Source: Saussurea involucrata
Lineage: Eukaryota > Streptophyta > Magnoliopsida > Asterales > Asteraceae
Length of the DNA: 64,000 nt
NCBI GenBank assembly: GCA_033807775.1
Contig: CM066327.1
Span: 74,220,795 to 74,284,794, forward strand
Direction of reading: 5' to 3'
The notes below the pieces were generated by a model that saw nothing but the letters and a program-made list of their open reading frames with translations, made no database searches and was not told the origin of the DNA. Positions 11,001-21,990 of the stretch are shown here, piece by piece (position 1 is the first letter of the stretch; the number at the start of each line of letters is the position of its first letter). The position numbers and the translations under genes are program-made.

Positions 11001-11010
11001 TCTGATACCA
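11001..11010 (-). other. Primer binding site of K (tRNA-iMet type)
   Basis: On the minus strand TGGTATCAGA lies two bases after the LTR end. It matches the start of the usual TGGTATCAGAGC complement of initiator tRNA-Met; the following bases (GTAG) depart from the consensus. Confidence 0.75.
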
Positions 11011-11012
11011 AT

Positions 11013-11336
11013 TGTGGATCCCAGTTTGACAATCAAGTAACAATGAATCGAACAATTATCGTTTATTGAATGATTATAGAGAGGTTACAATATTGGAATG
11101 ATGAACATAACTCTATCTCTAGTCTCTATTAGCCGTATCCTGATTAATCACTCTAAGCCCTTAACCTAATTTCCACTCTAACCACACCTTAAATACCAAG
11201 GGCCTAAACTCAATGCCCATGGCCCATTAACACACTAAAGCCCATATTATTTATTATGAGGCTTTTACAAACAATTAAATAAAACAATTCTTTTCTTTAT
11301 ATCACTTTCTATTTTATATGACTTTTAGTCCTAACA
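11013..11336 (-). repeat. 5' LTR of element K (324 bp)
   Basis: On the minus strand it starts TGTTAGGACTAAAAG and ends GGGATCCACA. It aligns with the G LTR (43,390-43,765) through shared blocks such as GTAAAAGCCT, GGGCTTAG, GAATTAGGTTA-like and CAATTGGTATCAGAG. The five bases on its right (TATAT) lie in L's LTR, consistent with insertion there. Confidence 0.8.
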
Positions 11337-12217
11337 TATATATATATCAAACAATTACAGTTTGTCGCGGAATAAGATCAAGTTAAAAACCTAATCTAAA
11401 CAAACTAATTGAATCACACAGAATTCTTGCACTAAGAAAAGATAGAAGATAAGAAAACTAGAGAGTTTTCTTGCACAAAGTATTTCAGTGAAGGAAGCAG
11501 CACTTCAAAATGAAGTAGGGTTTCCTATTTATAATGCATGCATTTAATGCAAGTCAGTACAACTTTACACGTGGTAGCGTCTGGTTGGTTGCATGATTTT
11601 GACTTTAGCAACATCCCTTTTGGCCGCATGAGGAACAGTGTAGTTTCAGAGTGGTTTGTACGATCCTGGATAAGGGATGTTCTTCTGACAAATCATACGA
11701 GGCGTATAAGGAGATAAGATAGAAGTTGCTTGTAGAACAGGCTTCACGATCCGCGAATGCTGAATGTATCTTTATCAGCGAATGATAAAGTTCAGCTCTC
11801 GCTGAAGTCTTCTACTTGAAACTTCGCGTGAAATGGAGAAGTCTTGTCTTCGCTGATATCTGCATCAGGTCACTAGTAGACTTAGTCACTCGTTCTTCAG
11901 CTTGGTCTTCGATTTTAGCTTGGTCTTCGATTTCAGCTTTGAGCTCAGTTGTCGCAAGTCTTGTCTTCAGGAATCATAAGTAAACAATTACAAGATGAAC
12001 TTTCAGCGATCATCAGTGAGACTGAATATGCTCAGGGCTCACTAATGTACAGGTATCGCTGAAGTATAAATTAAAGCATGTGTTTTCCATCAGCAATACT
12101 AAACAGACTTAGTATATTTTCTTAGATGGTGAAACACTGATACATATTGTTTACTTACAATTTTCACTAAGTAATTCTGAGAGTCATTATCAAATCGCTG
12201 AAGGGTTTGGATCAACA
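11337..12217 (-). repeat. 3' LTR of element L, truncated by K
   Basis: On the minus strand it begins TGTTGATCCAAACCC at 12,217 and follows the B LTR through TCAGCGA words, the GCATTAAATGCATGC block, the TATA region and TTAGATTAGGTTT. It stops about 100 bp before the expected end, at K's LTR. Identity to B's LTR is clear but well below that of a true pair. Confidence 0.85.
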
Positions 12218-12229
12218 ATCTCCTCCTAT
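12218..12229 (-). other. Polypurine tract of element L
   Basis: The minus strand reads AATAGGAGGAGAT just before TGTTGATCC. One G of the B tract (TAGGGGGAGAT) is changed. Confidence 0.75.
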
Positions 12230-12489
12230 TTGATGATGACATAGAAATAAAATAAAATTGCTAAGTTAAAAACATAAGGATAAAAAGGACTCATAAACAC
12301 GTGTCGCATTTATTGTTTTCAGGGATCTTTTCTAGTACTGATGGAGTAAAGTACTTCATTGAAATTTTTCATCAACTTCGTAAACAAGATTACAAGGGAA
12401 GTGGAAAAATTATAAGTACAATGAAAATAATTACAAGTATAGAAAGTTACATACAAGCTGATAAAATAGAAGAATACAAATGGTGATTC

Positions 12490-14793
12490 TATCAACAATT
12501 CAGGTTCTCCCTTGAAAAGAAGTTCGTCAAGGGTGTCAGTCTGTGGGATCATCCCATCAGGGACTATTACTCCCTGATTCTGTCTTTGTTTCGCTTCACG
12601 GTAGATCTGGGGCTTGATGAATCTTCCAAGGAATGAGCGATCACACCATTACAAGAGGTCTCTGAGTTGTTCGATAGGAGAGATGGGTAACTCATATATT
12701 TTTTGAAAGCATTGGCGACCATAGTAGTCAAGAAAGAATATGCTATAAGGTTTATTGGCTACCTTCCCAGCTTCAAAATCTTCAGCGGGAGGCAGAGAGA
12801 TGTCATGTTCTGAAAGATCAGCATCTGGACCAAGTACAACTTCACGAGAAAAGTCAATACCAGTCTCTTTCCGTATAGCAGGGTTTGAAGATAGTGGAGG
12901 CTTTTTCTTTGGAGCGGTTCGTTTTGGTTTGATGGTTGGAATGGGAAGATCAACAGCTGAGGAGACTTGGTCGATTAGCCTGTTAATGGCATTTTCAACA
13001 TAAGACTTGTAGATTGATCGAGATCGCTGAATTGCGACCCGATTTTCCAACCATTCGTTTAGTCCAAGTTTTTCCAACTCTGAGATATAGCAGGTTCTTG
13101 ACAGTTTTCCAACTCTGAGATGTAGCACCTCTGACAGTTTTCCCCCTCAGGTTTACCTGTTTTATTCTTGCTGGTAACACTCTAAAGTGGAGTTTTTTCT
13201 TGCACCAGGCAAGGATGTTATCGATAACCTTCCTTTTCTCTTCTTTTTTTCTTACCAGCATCTTTAAGCAGTTGTTTCTAGACTTCGAAAGGTAATTTCT
13301 TAAGCTGAGGATCCTATAATGAACGTTTAGCAAGTTCAATAGCAAAGGCCTTATCAGTATGCTCTACCTTATGTTGTTCAGTGAGAATCTTTTCAGCCTT
13401 GAGAGCTTCAACGATTTCCCTTGGAGTCAGACAGCTAAGATGGGCAGGAATGAGTCGCTGACTTTCTTTGGAGGTTTAGAGGTGTGAAGAACATCTTCTT
13501 GTAAGGCCTTTGTAGGCAAAATTTCTTATTTGTGAAATAAGAGTATCAAAATTCGCTCACTGTATTCTGAATCAGTCGTCTGAAAGGCATAAAGTAGTTT
13601 TCAACCTTTTCATATTCTCCTTCAAGAACTGATAAATCATCAAGATAGTGCTTTTCAAATTCTTCTTCAAACTTATCTGGATATCTAACTGTGCAATCCT
13701 CTTCACCCATCATATCAATTGGAATTAATCTTCTGAGACTTCTTGGAACATTTGGACGATTCAGAGCACTTATCAACATACTTTGCATTCTTCTTGCCCG
13801 TATCTATTTCAGAAGTGTGCACCATATCCATTTCAGAACCAGTGATTTCCAGAACCATATAAGTAACCATATTAGAAGTATTTTCAATGACCACTTCTTC
13901 TGATTCCATTTCATCTTCAGAACTTTGTTTCTCAGAACTAGTAGTTTGAACATCCATTAACTCAATGCTTTCCTTCTACCTTTTCTCCCCCTTTTGATGA
14001 TCATGAGGCTCATTATCATCAAACTTCGTTTTTAAAGACTGAGTTGAACAGGATTCTGTCACATCTACAGATAAAGGCATAATTTCCAGAGGCTTTGAGA
14101 CAACAGCCAATTGTAAACTGAATGCTTTAAGTAGAGAAGTCTGCATAGCATCCATACTTTTTATGATCTCCTGTTGAAACTTTGAAAATTCATTTTGATC
14201 TCCTTTTGATGAGATTCCAAAGAGACTTTGATATCATCCACCTTTTGTTCAACAGTTTTAGCCTTTCCTTCCAACATAGTTCTGAGATCCTTGACTTCAT
14301 CTTTCAAGGAAACCACCATATTCTCCAAGTTCTGAACTTTGTTTCCCAACTCATGATTATTTTTCTGAATCTTTTCAAATTCAGAAGGTAAATGTGGTAA
14401 CCCTGGAACAACAGATGAACCTGTTTGCATATGTTCAGAGAACATATGGCCTGTAGGTGTCACAAAGGCACCTAGTACAACAGATGCACTTTGTAAAGAG
14501 GCTTTTAAGATGTTCACCTCCCTAGGTCTTCCATCCAATCCTTGACACCCAATATTAGGTATGTCTATGGAAGTTGTAACAGGAAAATGAATCCCCTGTG
14601 ATGTGCTTGTGTACAACGAAAATTCAGGCTCAAACAGGATATTACTGCGTAATCCAGACTCTATGTGAACAATTGAAGGTTGGGATTGATTGCCAAACTC
14701 CAAATGAGTATGCAATGGTTCCCCAGAATGAAATGAAACAGTAGTTTGTGGAATTTCTACTGAGTGGGTGTGGATGGGTATTTCAAAGTCTAC
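12490..14793 (-). pseudogene. Long 3' accessory protein of element L, split and decayed
   Basis: Several minus-strand frames line up as one decayed protein. The N-terminal part (26,969-27,055 joined to 14,788-14,161) has no known domain and ends in a strong coiled coil (NLENMVVSLKDEVKDLRTM). A TAA follows at 14,161-14,163. Next come Ser/Glu-rich and acidic pieces (13,957-13,546), a basic piece (13,345-13,130) and a C-terminal part (13,128 to about 12,500) homologous to B's accessory frame (IAIQRSRS-like, GIDFSREVVLGP, SLPPAEDF, DTLDELL). Total about 2.3 kb, far longer than B's version. Function unknown; position fits the extra frame of SIRE-type elements. Confidence 0.65.
14789..14793. repeat. 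Target site duplication of C (left), TCTAC
   Basis: TCTAC directly precedes the LTR start and recurs at 26,964-26,968 directly after the other LTR. Removing one copy plus C rejoins the L accessory frame in phase. Confidence 0.95.
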
Positions 14794-16288
14794 TGTTACG
14801 TGCGAAATATGTGTTTTAATCGCAGTGGGTTGCAAACTGTCCACAATGGGAAGTGCAAGTGTACACTGTCCACTATGATCGTCACAGCAAGTAACTGAGT
14901 GGTAAAATAGCTTGGTTTGGTTGGTGAAAGAGCTACTTTAACGATTTTACTAAGATTTAAAAGGAGGAATGTAGGTTAGATTTTCCCTAGATTTTATATC
15001 AAATACTCGATCCTTAGAAGTGATCCTCGTATTCGTGGTGGACATTTTCGCTAGAAAAGCCCGGTTACAAAATACTCACACCGTTTAGATAAAAATCCCA
15101 TACTTTTAGTACTTATTGTTTCGTCAATGGTGATCTCAAGAATGAACCTTTTCAGGTCTCGATGGAATGTGTAGAGACAAATACTCTAAGTGTTTTTAAT
15201 ACACAAATTAGCTTGCCTACTACTCCAGTAGGTTGAGATTTGCTCATTGTGCCGACCCCACTTTCGTAAGTGTCATAAGAATTCTTTCGAATCCCCTAGC
15301 ATCATTCAAGCTCGTGTCACTACGTTCTACTTATTTCTAAGTTAAGAACTAGACTTTAGATCCTTGCAAGTGATCGGCTTGTTTGCATCCTTGGGTAAAT
15401 ATCGAGAATGAATGACCAGAACAACAAATATTCTAAGTATAAATATTACTCAAGCATTTTTAATAAAATCCAGGTACTTCTCCTTCCTACATCCCAAAGG
15501 ATGTTTAGCCCATACTTGAAGTAAAGAAAGCAAAAGAGTAGAAGTTGCACATAATTAAACTGAAAGTGACTTGAATAGAACTCACAGTGGGGAACGAGGG
15601 TTCGTCCCTGTCACTGTGTATTGCAAACTATAATTAAGCTAAGAAAGTAAATTACCGAAAATTAAAGCTAGTTACTGCAGTAAATAAAAGACTAAATCTA
15701 ATGTGGTAGTTGAGAGAATTTAAAGCTAAGCAAAAACTCAAGGATGATATCCAAGCATGCATTTAATGGTACCCAAGTGCTCCTTTATATACTAGGAGAA
15801 GGAGTTGGGTATTACACAAAAGAGGTGGGTCTTCCAATGGGTAAAGACTGCTGTGTTGTGGCAGAATTCAGCTCTATGGGTAATCCTTTTACCCAATGGT
15901 CCATTTTCCAAGTAAATCTCTAAGTACAAGAAGGTGTACTTGTTGTCATATTTTAAGGAAGATATCTTTGTACTTCTCCAGCCATTTCTCTGCCATATGA
16001 ACCTTCCTCCTCCAGAAAATTAGATCCCAACTAATAGTTTCTTTTTCTCTTCTTTTTGATCTGCTCGAAGAGTGGGGACACGGAGTGGGCACAACAGTGG
16101 TCACTGCAGGATAAAACGTGAAAAACACCCAAATTCTACCAAATAATTTATTAAAGACCATGGTTCACTCCTTTTGCTCGTTTTCGTGAAATATACCAAG
16201 AATGGGGGTTTTAAGAAGTGAAATGGCTAAAATTGACAAAATAAAGTGGAAAAAAATGGAAATAATAACTCTAAAAATAGAGTTATCA
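14794..16288 (-). repeat. 3' LTR of C (1,495 bp)
   Basis: The minus strand begins TGATAACTCTATTTTTAG and ends CGCACGTAACA. Compared with the 5' copy it lacks about 95 bp near 14,907, between repeats of a GTAAAATA-like word, which suggests a deletion through microhomology. A TATA sequence (TATATAAAG, minus) is at 15,783-15,791. Confidence 0.95.
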
Positions 16289-16303
16289 CAACCTCAAACT
16301 TCC
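16289..16303 (-). other. Polypurine tract of C
   Basis: The minus strand reads GGAAGTTTGAGGTTG right before the LTR start TGATAACTC. Element D has AAGTTTGAGGTTG at the same place. Confidence 0.75.
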
Positions 16304-17282
16304 TTAATGAACAAAAAAATGAACAAAATGCACTAGAACTTTTAGGGACTTACATACTTCTTGACTTGAATGGGCGTTGATATCCTTCCTTCGATACTTC
16401 CTTCGGTTCCAAAGTTGAAAATTTCACTTTTGTGTTTGATGAAATCTTTCCCTTGTTTTCCATTAATCAATAGGGCTTTCTTGGGTTCGACGGGTTTATG
16501 GCTTTGAATATTTTCCCAAGGGTTTTTGGCAAGTATTTCCAAACATGGACCGAAAATCTCGCTTGGAGATTTTTATTTCAAGAAGTGGGTATTTTGGATC
16601 TTTCATGGGTATGTACGCACACTTTCAGGCTTTATTGTGGGTATGGATATTTTTGTGAGAGTGGGTATTCTGATGGTCCAGAATAGGCACACCATCTTTT
16701 TCTGGGAATGAGCACTTTGATGGTCCAGAAAAGGCACACCATCAATTTTGCTAGTGACACTCCGATTTTCTTTTGTTTTTGTATTTTTGTGTTTTTTTTT
16801 GTGAGAGTGGCTTACCCACCTCAAACTTAGACTTCACGGTGTCCCCACGGTGGGCAAACTGGAAGTCACTCTGGAAGTTCCCACCTCAAACTTAAATCTC
16901 ACAGTGTCCCCACTGTGACATTGAATTAACGAACAAATGTGGTGGTTTGGGGTACAAAAAGGATCGTGTTTGGATGCGAAAAACGGCCTATTTTATCTCA
17001 TGGTATCAAGTTGAGATTCGTACTTACAAAAAGGGACCTTTTTAAGTCGGAAGCCGAAAGTTGTACCTTAAAATGGAAACGAGATCAAACAAGCATTCAA
17101 ACAACAAATACGTTAGTACCCAAAAGTACCTACCCAGTGGTAGGATTTTCATGCATTAAAACGCCAAAAAGAAATATGTAGCAAACATTGTCAAAGCCTA
17201 GCCATAGGCACAAAATATAAAACAAACAGAAATTAAAATTGTTTTAGGAGCAAACTAGATAAACCATTGTTTTAACAAACCA
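16304..17282 (-). other. Untranslated region between env-like frame and 3' LTR of C
   Basis: No gene is visible. It contains Athila-family words such as CACAGTGTCCCCACTGTG near 16,900 and the repeated phrase GGTCCAGAA(T/A)(A/G)GGCACACCATC at about 16,674 and 16,714. Element D carries the homologous region at 51,331-52,346. Confidence 0.6.
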
Positions 17283-19328
17283 TTAAGGGGACGGGGTAGC
17301 TTGCGGCGACAGATCCGCACCATCATCATCGAACTCATCTTCACTATCATAGGTAGGGCAGATATCTTCGGGGAAATCAGGGAGTTGTGCGGCTAGCTGA
17401 GGATTAGCTACTTCGTACATCTTCTTTTTCACCTCATCACGTTCTCGGGTGTACATCCAAAATGATGTCGTCGCCCTGTTTTGATATTTCTGCTGGGCCT
17501 CCATTAGTTCGACTCGATACGTGAGTTTCCTCAAAGCTTTCAGGATTTCGGACATGGGATTACTGCTGCTTGTGATTGCGGTTCCTGCAGTGGGTTGTAG
17601 GAGTGGGGTACCAGTGGTTCTCACAATGTGCTCATTAGCAATCCTCACTGTAGGATCATCAGTGGGGGTAGTGACTGCTCGTCCCATCTTTCTTATTGTT
17701 GCCACACTGATATTTCTTGTGGAAACAAACCATTGATCTTCCGCAGTTGTGGGCACTCCAGCAGTTATTAGCAATGAAGTAATGAGACAAGGGAGGGGCA
17801 GATTTACCTTCTTTCTGGTGCGAGCTTGATCGATGGCAGCGTACATGAGGGTCCCCATATTGATCAGTTTACCTGTTAAGACGCAGTACAACAGGGCGCA
17901 CTTGTGCATCGATAACGTTGTGTCATGAGAAGTGGGGGATATGGTTGCCCGCACAAACTGGAACCATACAGCGGCCTCAGTTGTGAGGGAATTAGCAGGC
18001 AAGCATTTGCGTTGACCATCCTTACCCCAGGGCTTTCCCTCAGCTGCTAATTCCTTTAAAATCAATTCTTCATCTGCTTCGGTTATCTTTTTCAAAAATC
18101 AGACAAATTCGCAAACAGTGGGGGTCCTTATGCCAAGAACTTGGTTGATAGCACTAGCATGATAGAATATAGTTTTACCCCAGACTTTTACAGAAGTTTC
18201 TTTGGATTGAGAGGCCTCGGCATAAAATTCCCTTACTAAAGAGGCATTTGCGCGACGGTTGGCAGCTGCCAACGTCGACCAATCTTGCTCGACGATCCTG
18301 TTCTTAATAAATGCATTGTCTTCTATAAAGTCGGGGTCAAAACCCCTTTCTAAGTTCAACTTCTGATTAGAAATACATTCAAAGTGGGCAGCCACAGCGG
18401 GAGTGGTGAATTGCCTGGGTACCCCACTGGGGGCATGCACAGTCCCCACTGTGGATTTGTGTGGGTTTTCAGATGGGATTTGCATATCCCCAGCATCAGT
18501 TTCTAAAGAAGAAGAACTCAAAGAGGGTTCTAGACCCTTACCTTTTCCAGCGGTCTTCCTCGGCTTCTTAGTGGGTGTTTTCGCTGATTTGGTCACCAAG
18601 GACCTGGTGACCATTCCCTTGTTCCTCAAAGCCTTCCTCATTGGATTCTCTCCACTGTGGGAAGCAGTTGTTATCGCTTCCAAGCCAACAGCAGTTGTGG
18701 CTTGAGAATTTGTTCCAGTCTGAATATGCTCCTTACCCATTCCTTGAACTTCTTTTTCTTTTCTTTCCCTCTCTTCAGCCGCTCTTTTCATTGCTTCCTC
18801 AAGAAGCCTTTCATTCTCAATTCGTCTTTGTTCTTCCTCGACCTATTTCTTCTCCTTTTCGACCCAAAGCTTTTCTTCCTCAGCCTTTCTTTCCTCCTCT
18901 TCTTTCCGTTTTCTCTCCTCCTCTTCTTTCCGTATTCTCTCCTCCTCTTCTCGTAACCTTTCCTCTTCTCGTAACCTTTCCTCTTCCTCTTTTCGCTTTC
19001 GTTCGACTTCTTCTTTTCTCTTTCTGATGGCCGACATGCGCAGGTTGAACTCTTCTTCCAATTTTCATTCTTCCACTTCAGCTTGTAATGCCTCATCATC
19101 GATGTGGCTAGAACCAGAATCTACCACTTTAGATGAAGAAACAGCCTTGGGACTCTCTTGTTTCGACGAACCTGTGTCTGGAACAATCGGATTGTCGCCG
19201 GAGACTGGTGGCGGTTCATTTAGGTCGCCGTTGACAGTTACCGGCGGTTGTCCTTCGGCGGTTCTCCGGCGAATCGCCGGACATGTGGGTGCCTCCGGGT
19301 GAGTGTTTAATCTCTTGCTCCTGGCCAT
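17283..19328 (-). pseudogene. Env-position (post-pol) protein of Athila C, broken
   Basis: The start MARSKRLNTHPEAP matches D. A long Glu/Arg/Lys coiled coil (about 19,060-18,780), a basic stretch, then the conserved region HFECISNQKLNLERGFDPDF, REFYAEA and TEAAVWFQFVRA follow. This pattern resembles the putative plant transposon protein domain found after pol in Athila-type elements (family recalled, not searched). Stops or shifts occur near 19,065, at 18,843-18,845 and at 18,099-18,101. No signal peptide or membrane segment is evident, so env is a positional name only. Confidence 0.75.
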
Positions 19329-19819
19329 GACTAGGGTTTTGGAATGGTTTTAGGTCGTAAGAGAGAGAGATGGGAAAAGGTAGTGTTTGAATTTTTAGGT
19401 GGAAAAGTGGTTTTTGGGAGTTAAGGTGGATTAGGAAAAGGTTTAATTGTTATTCTTTTCAAAAATGGGGGGAACCGTCGGTTTTAGGAAAGAAGGAGAG
19501 AAAGTACAATGATGATTTATCTTGGGAACATGTAAAGTATGACACATGGGAGGAAAAAGAAGACTAGGCGGCAGAAAAGGTTGATGTGTGTCAGCATTGG
19601 GCCCCCAAATCTGTCCAATCTCGCGTCAGCTCTGGAGTGGGGAGCGCAGGGACTTGCGTTTTCCCCACTGCGAAGTACTTTCATTGATTTTTCTTCAAAA
19701 AGTGGCACTTTCTTCTACACACATTAAAACAAACTACCATGCAGAATTAAAAAGACCAAAAATAATAAAAAGACAGCAAAGAGTTGAAATAAAATATTTA
19801 CAAGTGGTCCCGATGTTTC

Positions 19820-21990
19820 TTAACCAAAGTGGGGTGGAGAGTGGGATGGAATGTGGGCACTCTCGTTCAGAAAGTGCTTCACCCTTTGCCCATTGACTTT
19901 GAAGGTCTGACCCGATTGTGGAGATTTCAACTCTACTGTTCCGAAAGGACTCACTTTAACAATGGTATATGGTCCCGTCCATCTTGATTTTAGTTTACCT
20001 GGAAAGAGTTTGAGACGGGAGTTGAACAATAGTACATGTTGTCCTTCTATGAACTCCCTATGGTTGATCCTACGATCGTGCCACATCTTGGTCTTCTCTT
20101 TATACAACTTTGCGTTCTCATAGGAGTGATAACGCAACTCCTCTAGCTCATGCATTTGTAAACTCCTTTTGATTCCCGCAGCATCCTCACTCATGTTAAG
20201 TTCTTTAAGGGCCCAAAACGCCTTGTGATCTAATTCAATTGGTAAATGGCAAGCCTTGCCAAAAACTAATTTAAATGGAGACATTCCCAAAGGAGTTTTG
20301 TAGGCCGTTCGATAGGCCCAAAGAGCATCATCAAGTTTGGTTGACCAATCTTTTCGGTGCGGTTTAACAACTTTTTCCAAAATCCCTTTGATTTCACGAT
20401 TTGAAAGTTCGGCCAAACCATTGGTTTGTGGATGGTATGCGGTGGCCACTCTATGATGTATGTCATATTTAGCAAGAACCGAGGCCATGACTTTGTTTAT
20501 AAAATGGGTGCCTTCGTCACTAATCAATGCCCGTGGTGTTCCGAATCGAGTGAAAATATTTTTATGCAAAACTTTCACCACGGTGTTGGCATCATTAGAG
20601 TGACATGCAATGGCTTCTACCCATTTCGAAACATAGTCTACCATAACCAAGATATAAAAATTATTGTTGGAATTTGGAAAAGGTCCCATGAAATCGATTC
20701 CCCAAACATCAAAAAGTTCAACCTCTAAAATGTTGTTAAGAGGCATTTCATTTCTTTGCGATATATTCCCCGTACGTTGACATTGCTCACAATTTTTCAC
20801 AAATTCATACGAGTCTTTAAAAACAGTGGGCCAAAAGAATCCACTTTGCAAGATTTTCGCCGCGGTACGGTTTCCACCGAAGTGGCCACCGTAGTGGGAT
20901 GTGTGACAACCATGGAGTATTTGATGTTGCTCACTCCCATGGACACAACGCCTCAATATTTGGTCCGCCCCTATCTTGTACAAGAAAGGATCGTCCCAAA
21001 CGTATTGTCGTGTGTCGTGTAAAAACTTTTTGAATGGTTGTCCACTCATCCCGTGGGGCTTAAGTCCACTTGCTAAAACGTTTGCAATATCAGCATACCA
21101 AGGAATATTATGATGTTGAACAGATAGTAATTGTTCATCGGGAAAAGTTTCTTTTACCGGAGTGGGATCAGGAGTGGGATCAACAGTGCCCACTGTCTTC
21201 TCGAGCCTGGACAAATGGTCCGCAACCTGATTGCTTGTTCCTTTTCTGTCGACGATCTCAAGGTTAAATTCTTGCAGCAATAAAACCCATCTAATCAACC
21301 GTGGCTTGGAATCAGCTTTGTTGATCAAATATTTGATCGTTGCATGATCTGTGTGCACTATGACCTTCGTCCCTATCAAGTATGACCTGAAACGATCAAA
21401 AGCAAACACCACCGCAAGTAATTCTTTTTCAGTAACAGTGTAATTAATCTGAGCTTCAATCAGTGTTTTACTTGCATAATAAATGGGGTGAAAAACTTTG
21501 TTCTTTTTCTGTCCGAGAACAACCCCCACAGCCCAATCGCTGGCATCACACATCACTTCGAATGGGAGTGACCAGTCAGGAGTGGTCACTATGGGTGCTG
21601 TGACTAATGCTTCCTTGATTTTTTCAAAAGCTTCTCGGCATTCTTGGGTAAAAATGAAGTCTTTTTCATGTTGTAACAGGTTACATAGGGGTTTTGTAAT
21701 TTTCGAAAAATCCTTGATGAACCTCCTATAAAAACCTGCGTGACCCAAAAAACTTCGAATACCTTTTACCGTTGTAGGTTCGGGAAGTTGTGCCACTACC
21801 TCAAGCTTGGCTTTGTCAACTTCCAACCCTCTTTTTGAGACAAGGTGTCCAAAAACAATACCCTCTTCGACCATAAAATGACATTTTTCCCAATTTAAGA
21901 CTAGGTCGTGGGTCTCACATCTCACTAGGCTTTTCTCTAAATTTCCCAAACAATTGTCAAATGATGTCCCTATCACAGAAAATCGTCCAT
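19820..21990 (-). pseudogene. RNase H and integrase of Athila C
   Basis: The frame is open for about 720 codons after a one-base shift near 21,977-21,985. It contains the RT connection (SFLGHAGFYRRFIKDFSKI), RNase H (VMCDASDWAVGVVLGQ, TVTEKELLAVVFAFDRF), the integrase HHCC finger (HYGGHFGG, CEQCQRTGN; about 20,775-20,935) and a DDE core with GIDFMGPFPN, ISDEGTHF and a Glu in NGLAELSNREIKG. It ends after the C-terminal GPYTIVKVSPFGTVELK block. Integrase itself looks coding-competent; expression is blocked upstream. Confidence 0.9.

Larger units (their letters stand above)
9854..11336 (-). mobile_element. Element K: 5' LTR and leader of a copia-like element, minus strand
   Basis: Read on the minus strand: LTR 11,336-11,013, tRNA-Met-type primer site, about 1.1 kb leader, then truncation at the right end of element B. 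Part of the leader (CTCATTGTTTCCGGGTAAGTTTCC, about 9,895-9,920) closely matches element G at about 44,365-44,400, so K and G are one family in opposite orientation. No coding frame is recognised; the interior beyond B is outside the window. Confidence 0.75.
11337..14793 (-). mobile_element. Element L: 3' part of a SIRE-like copia element, minus strand
   Basis: Minus-strand order: accessory frame (14,793 down to about 12,490), polypurine tract, 3' LTR. The distal LTR end is cut by K at 11,337. The upstream continuation of L lies right of element C at 26,969-27,055; there the minus-strand frame resumes in phase, which shows that C split it. L's pol is absent. It is the relative of B, inverted. 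Confidence 0.8.

Noticed and set aside
18641..19027. Plus-strand Leu/Phe/Pro-rich frames resembling membrane proteins
   Set aside because: They are the complement of the Glu/Lys/Arg coiled coil in the env-position frame of C; the same shadow appears at 53,754-54,017 in D.
17283..19328. True viral envelope gene in Athila C
   Set aside because: No signal peptide, transmembrane segment or glycosylated ectodomain pattern is visible; the name env reflects position only.
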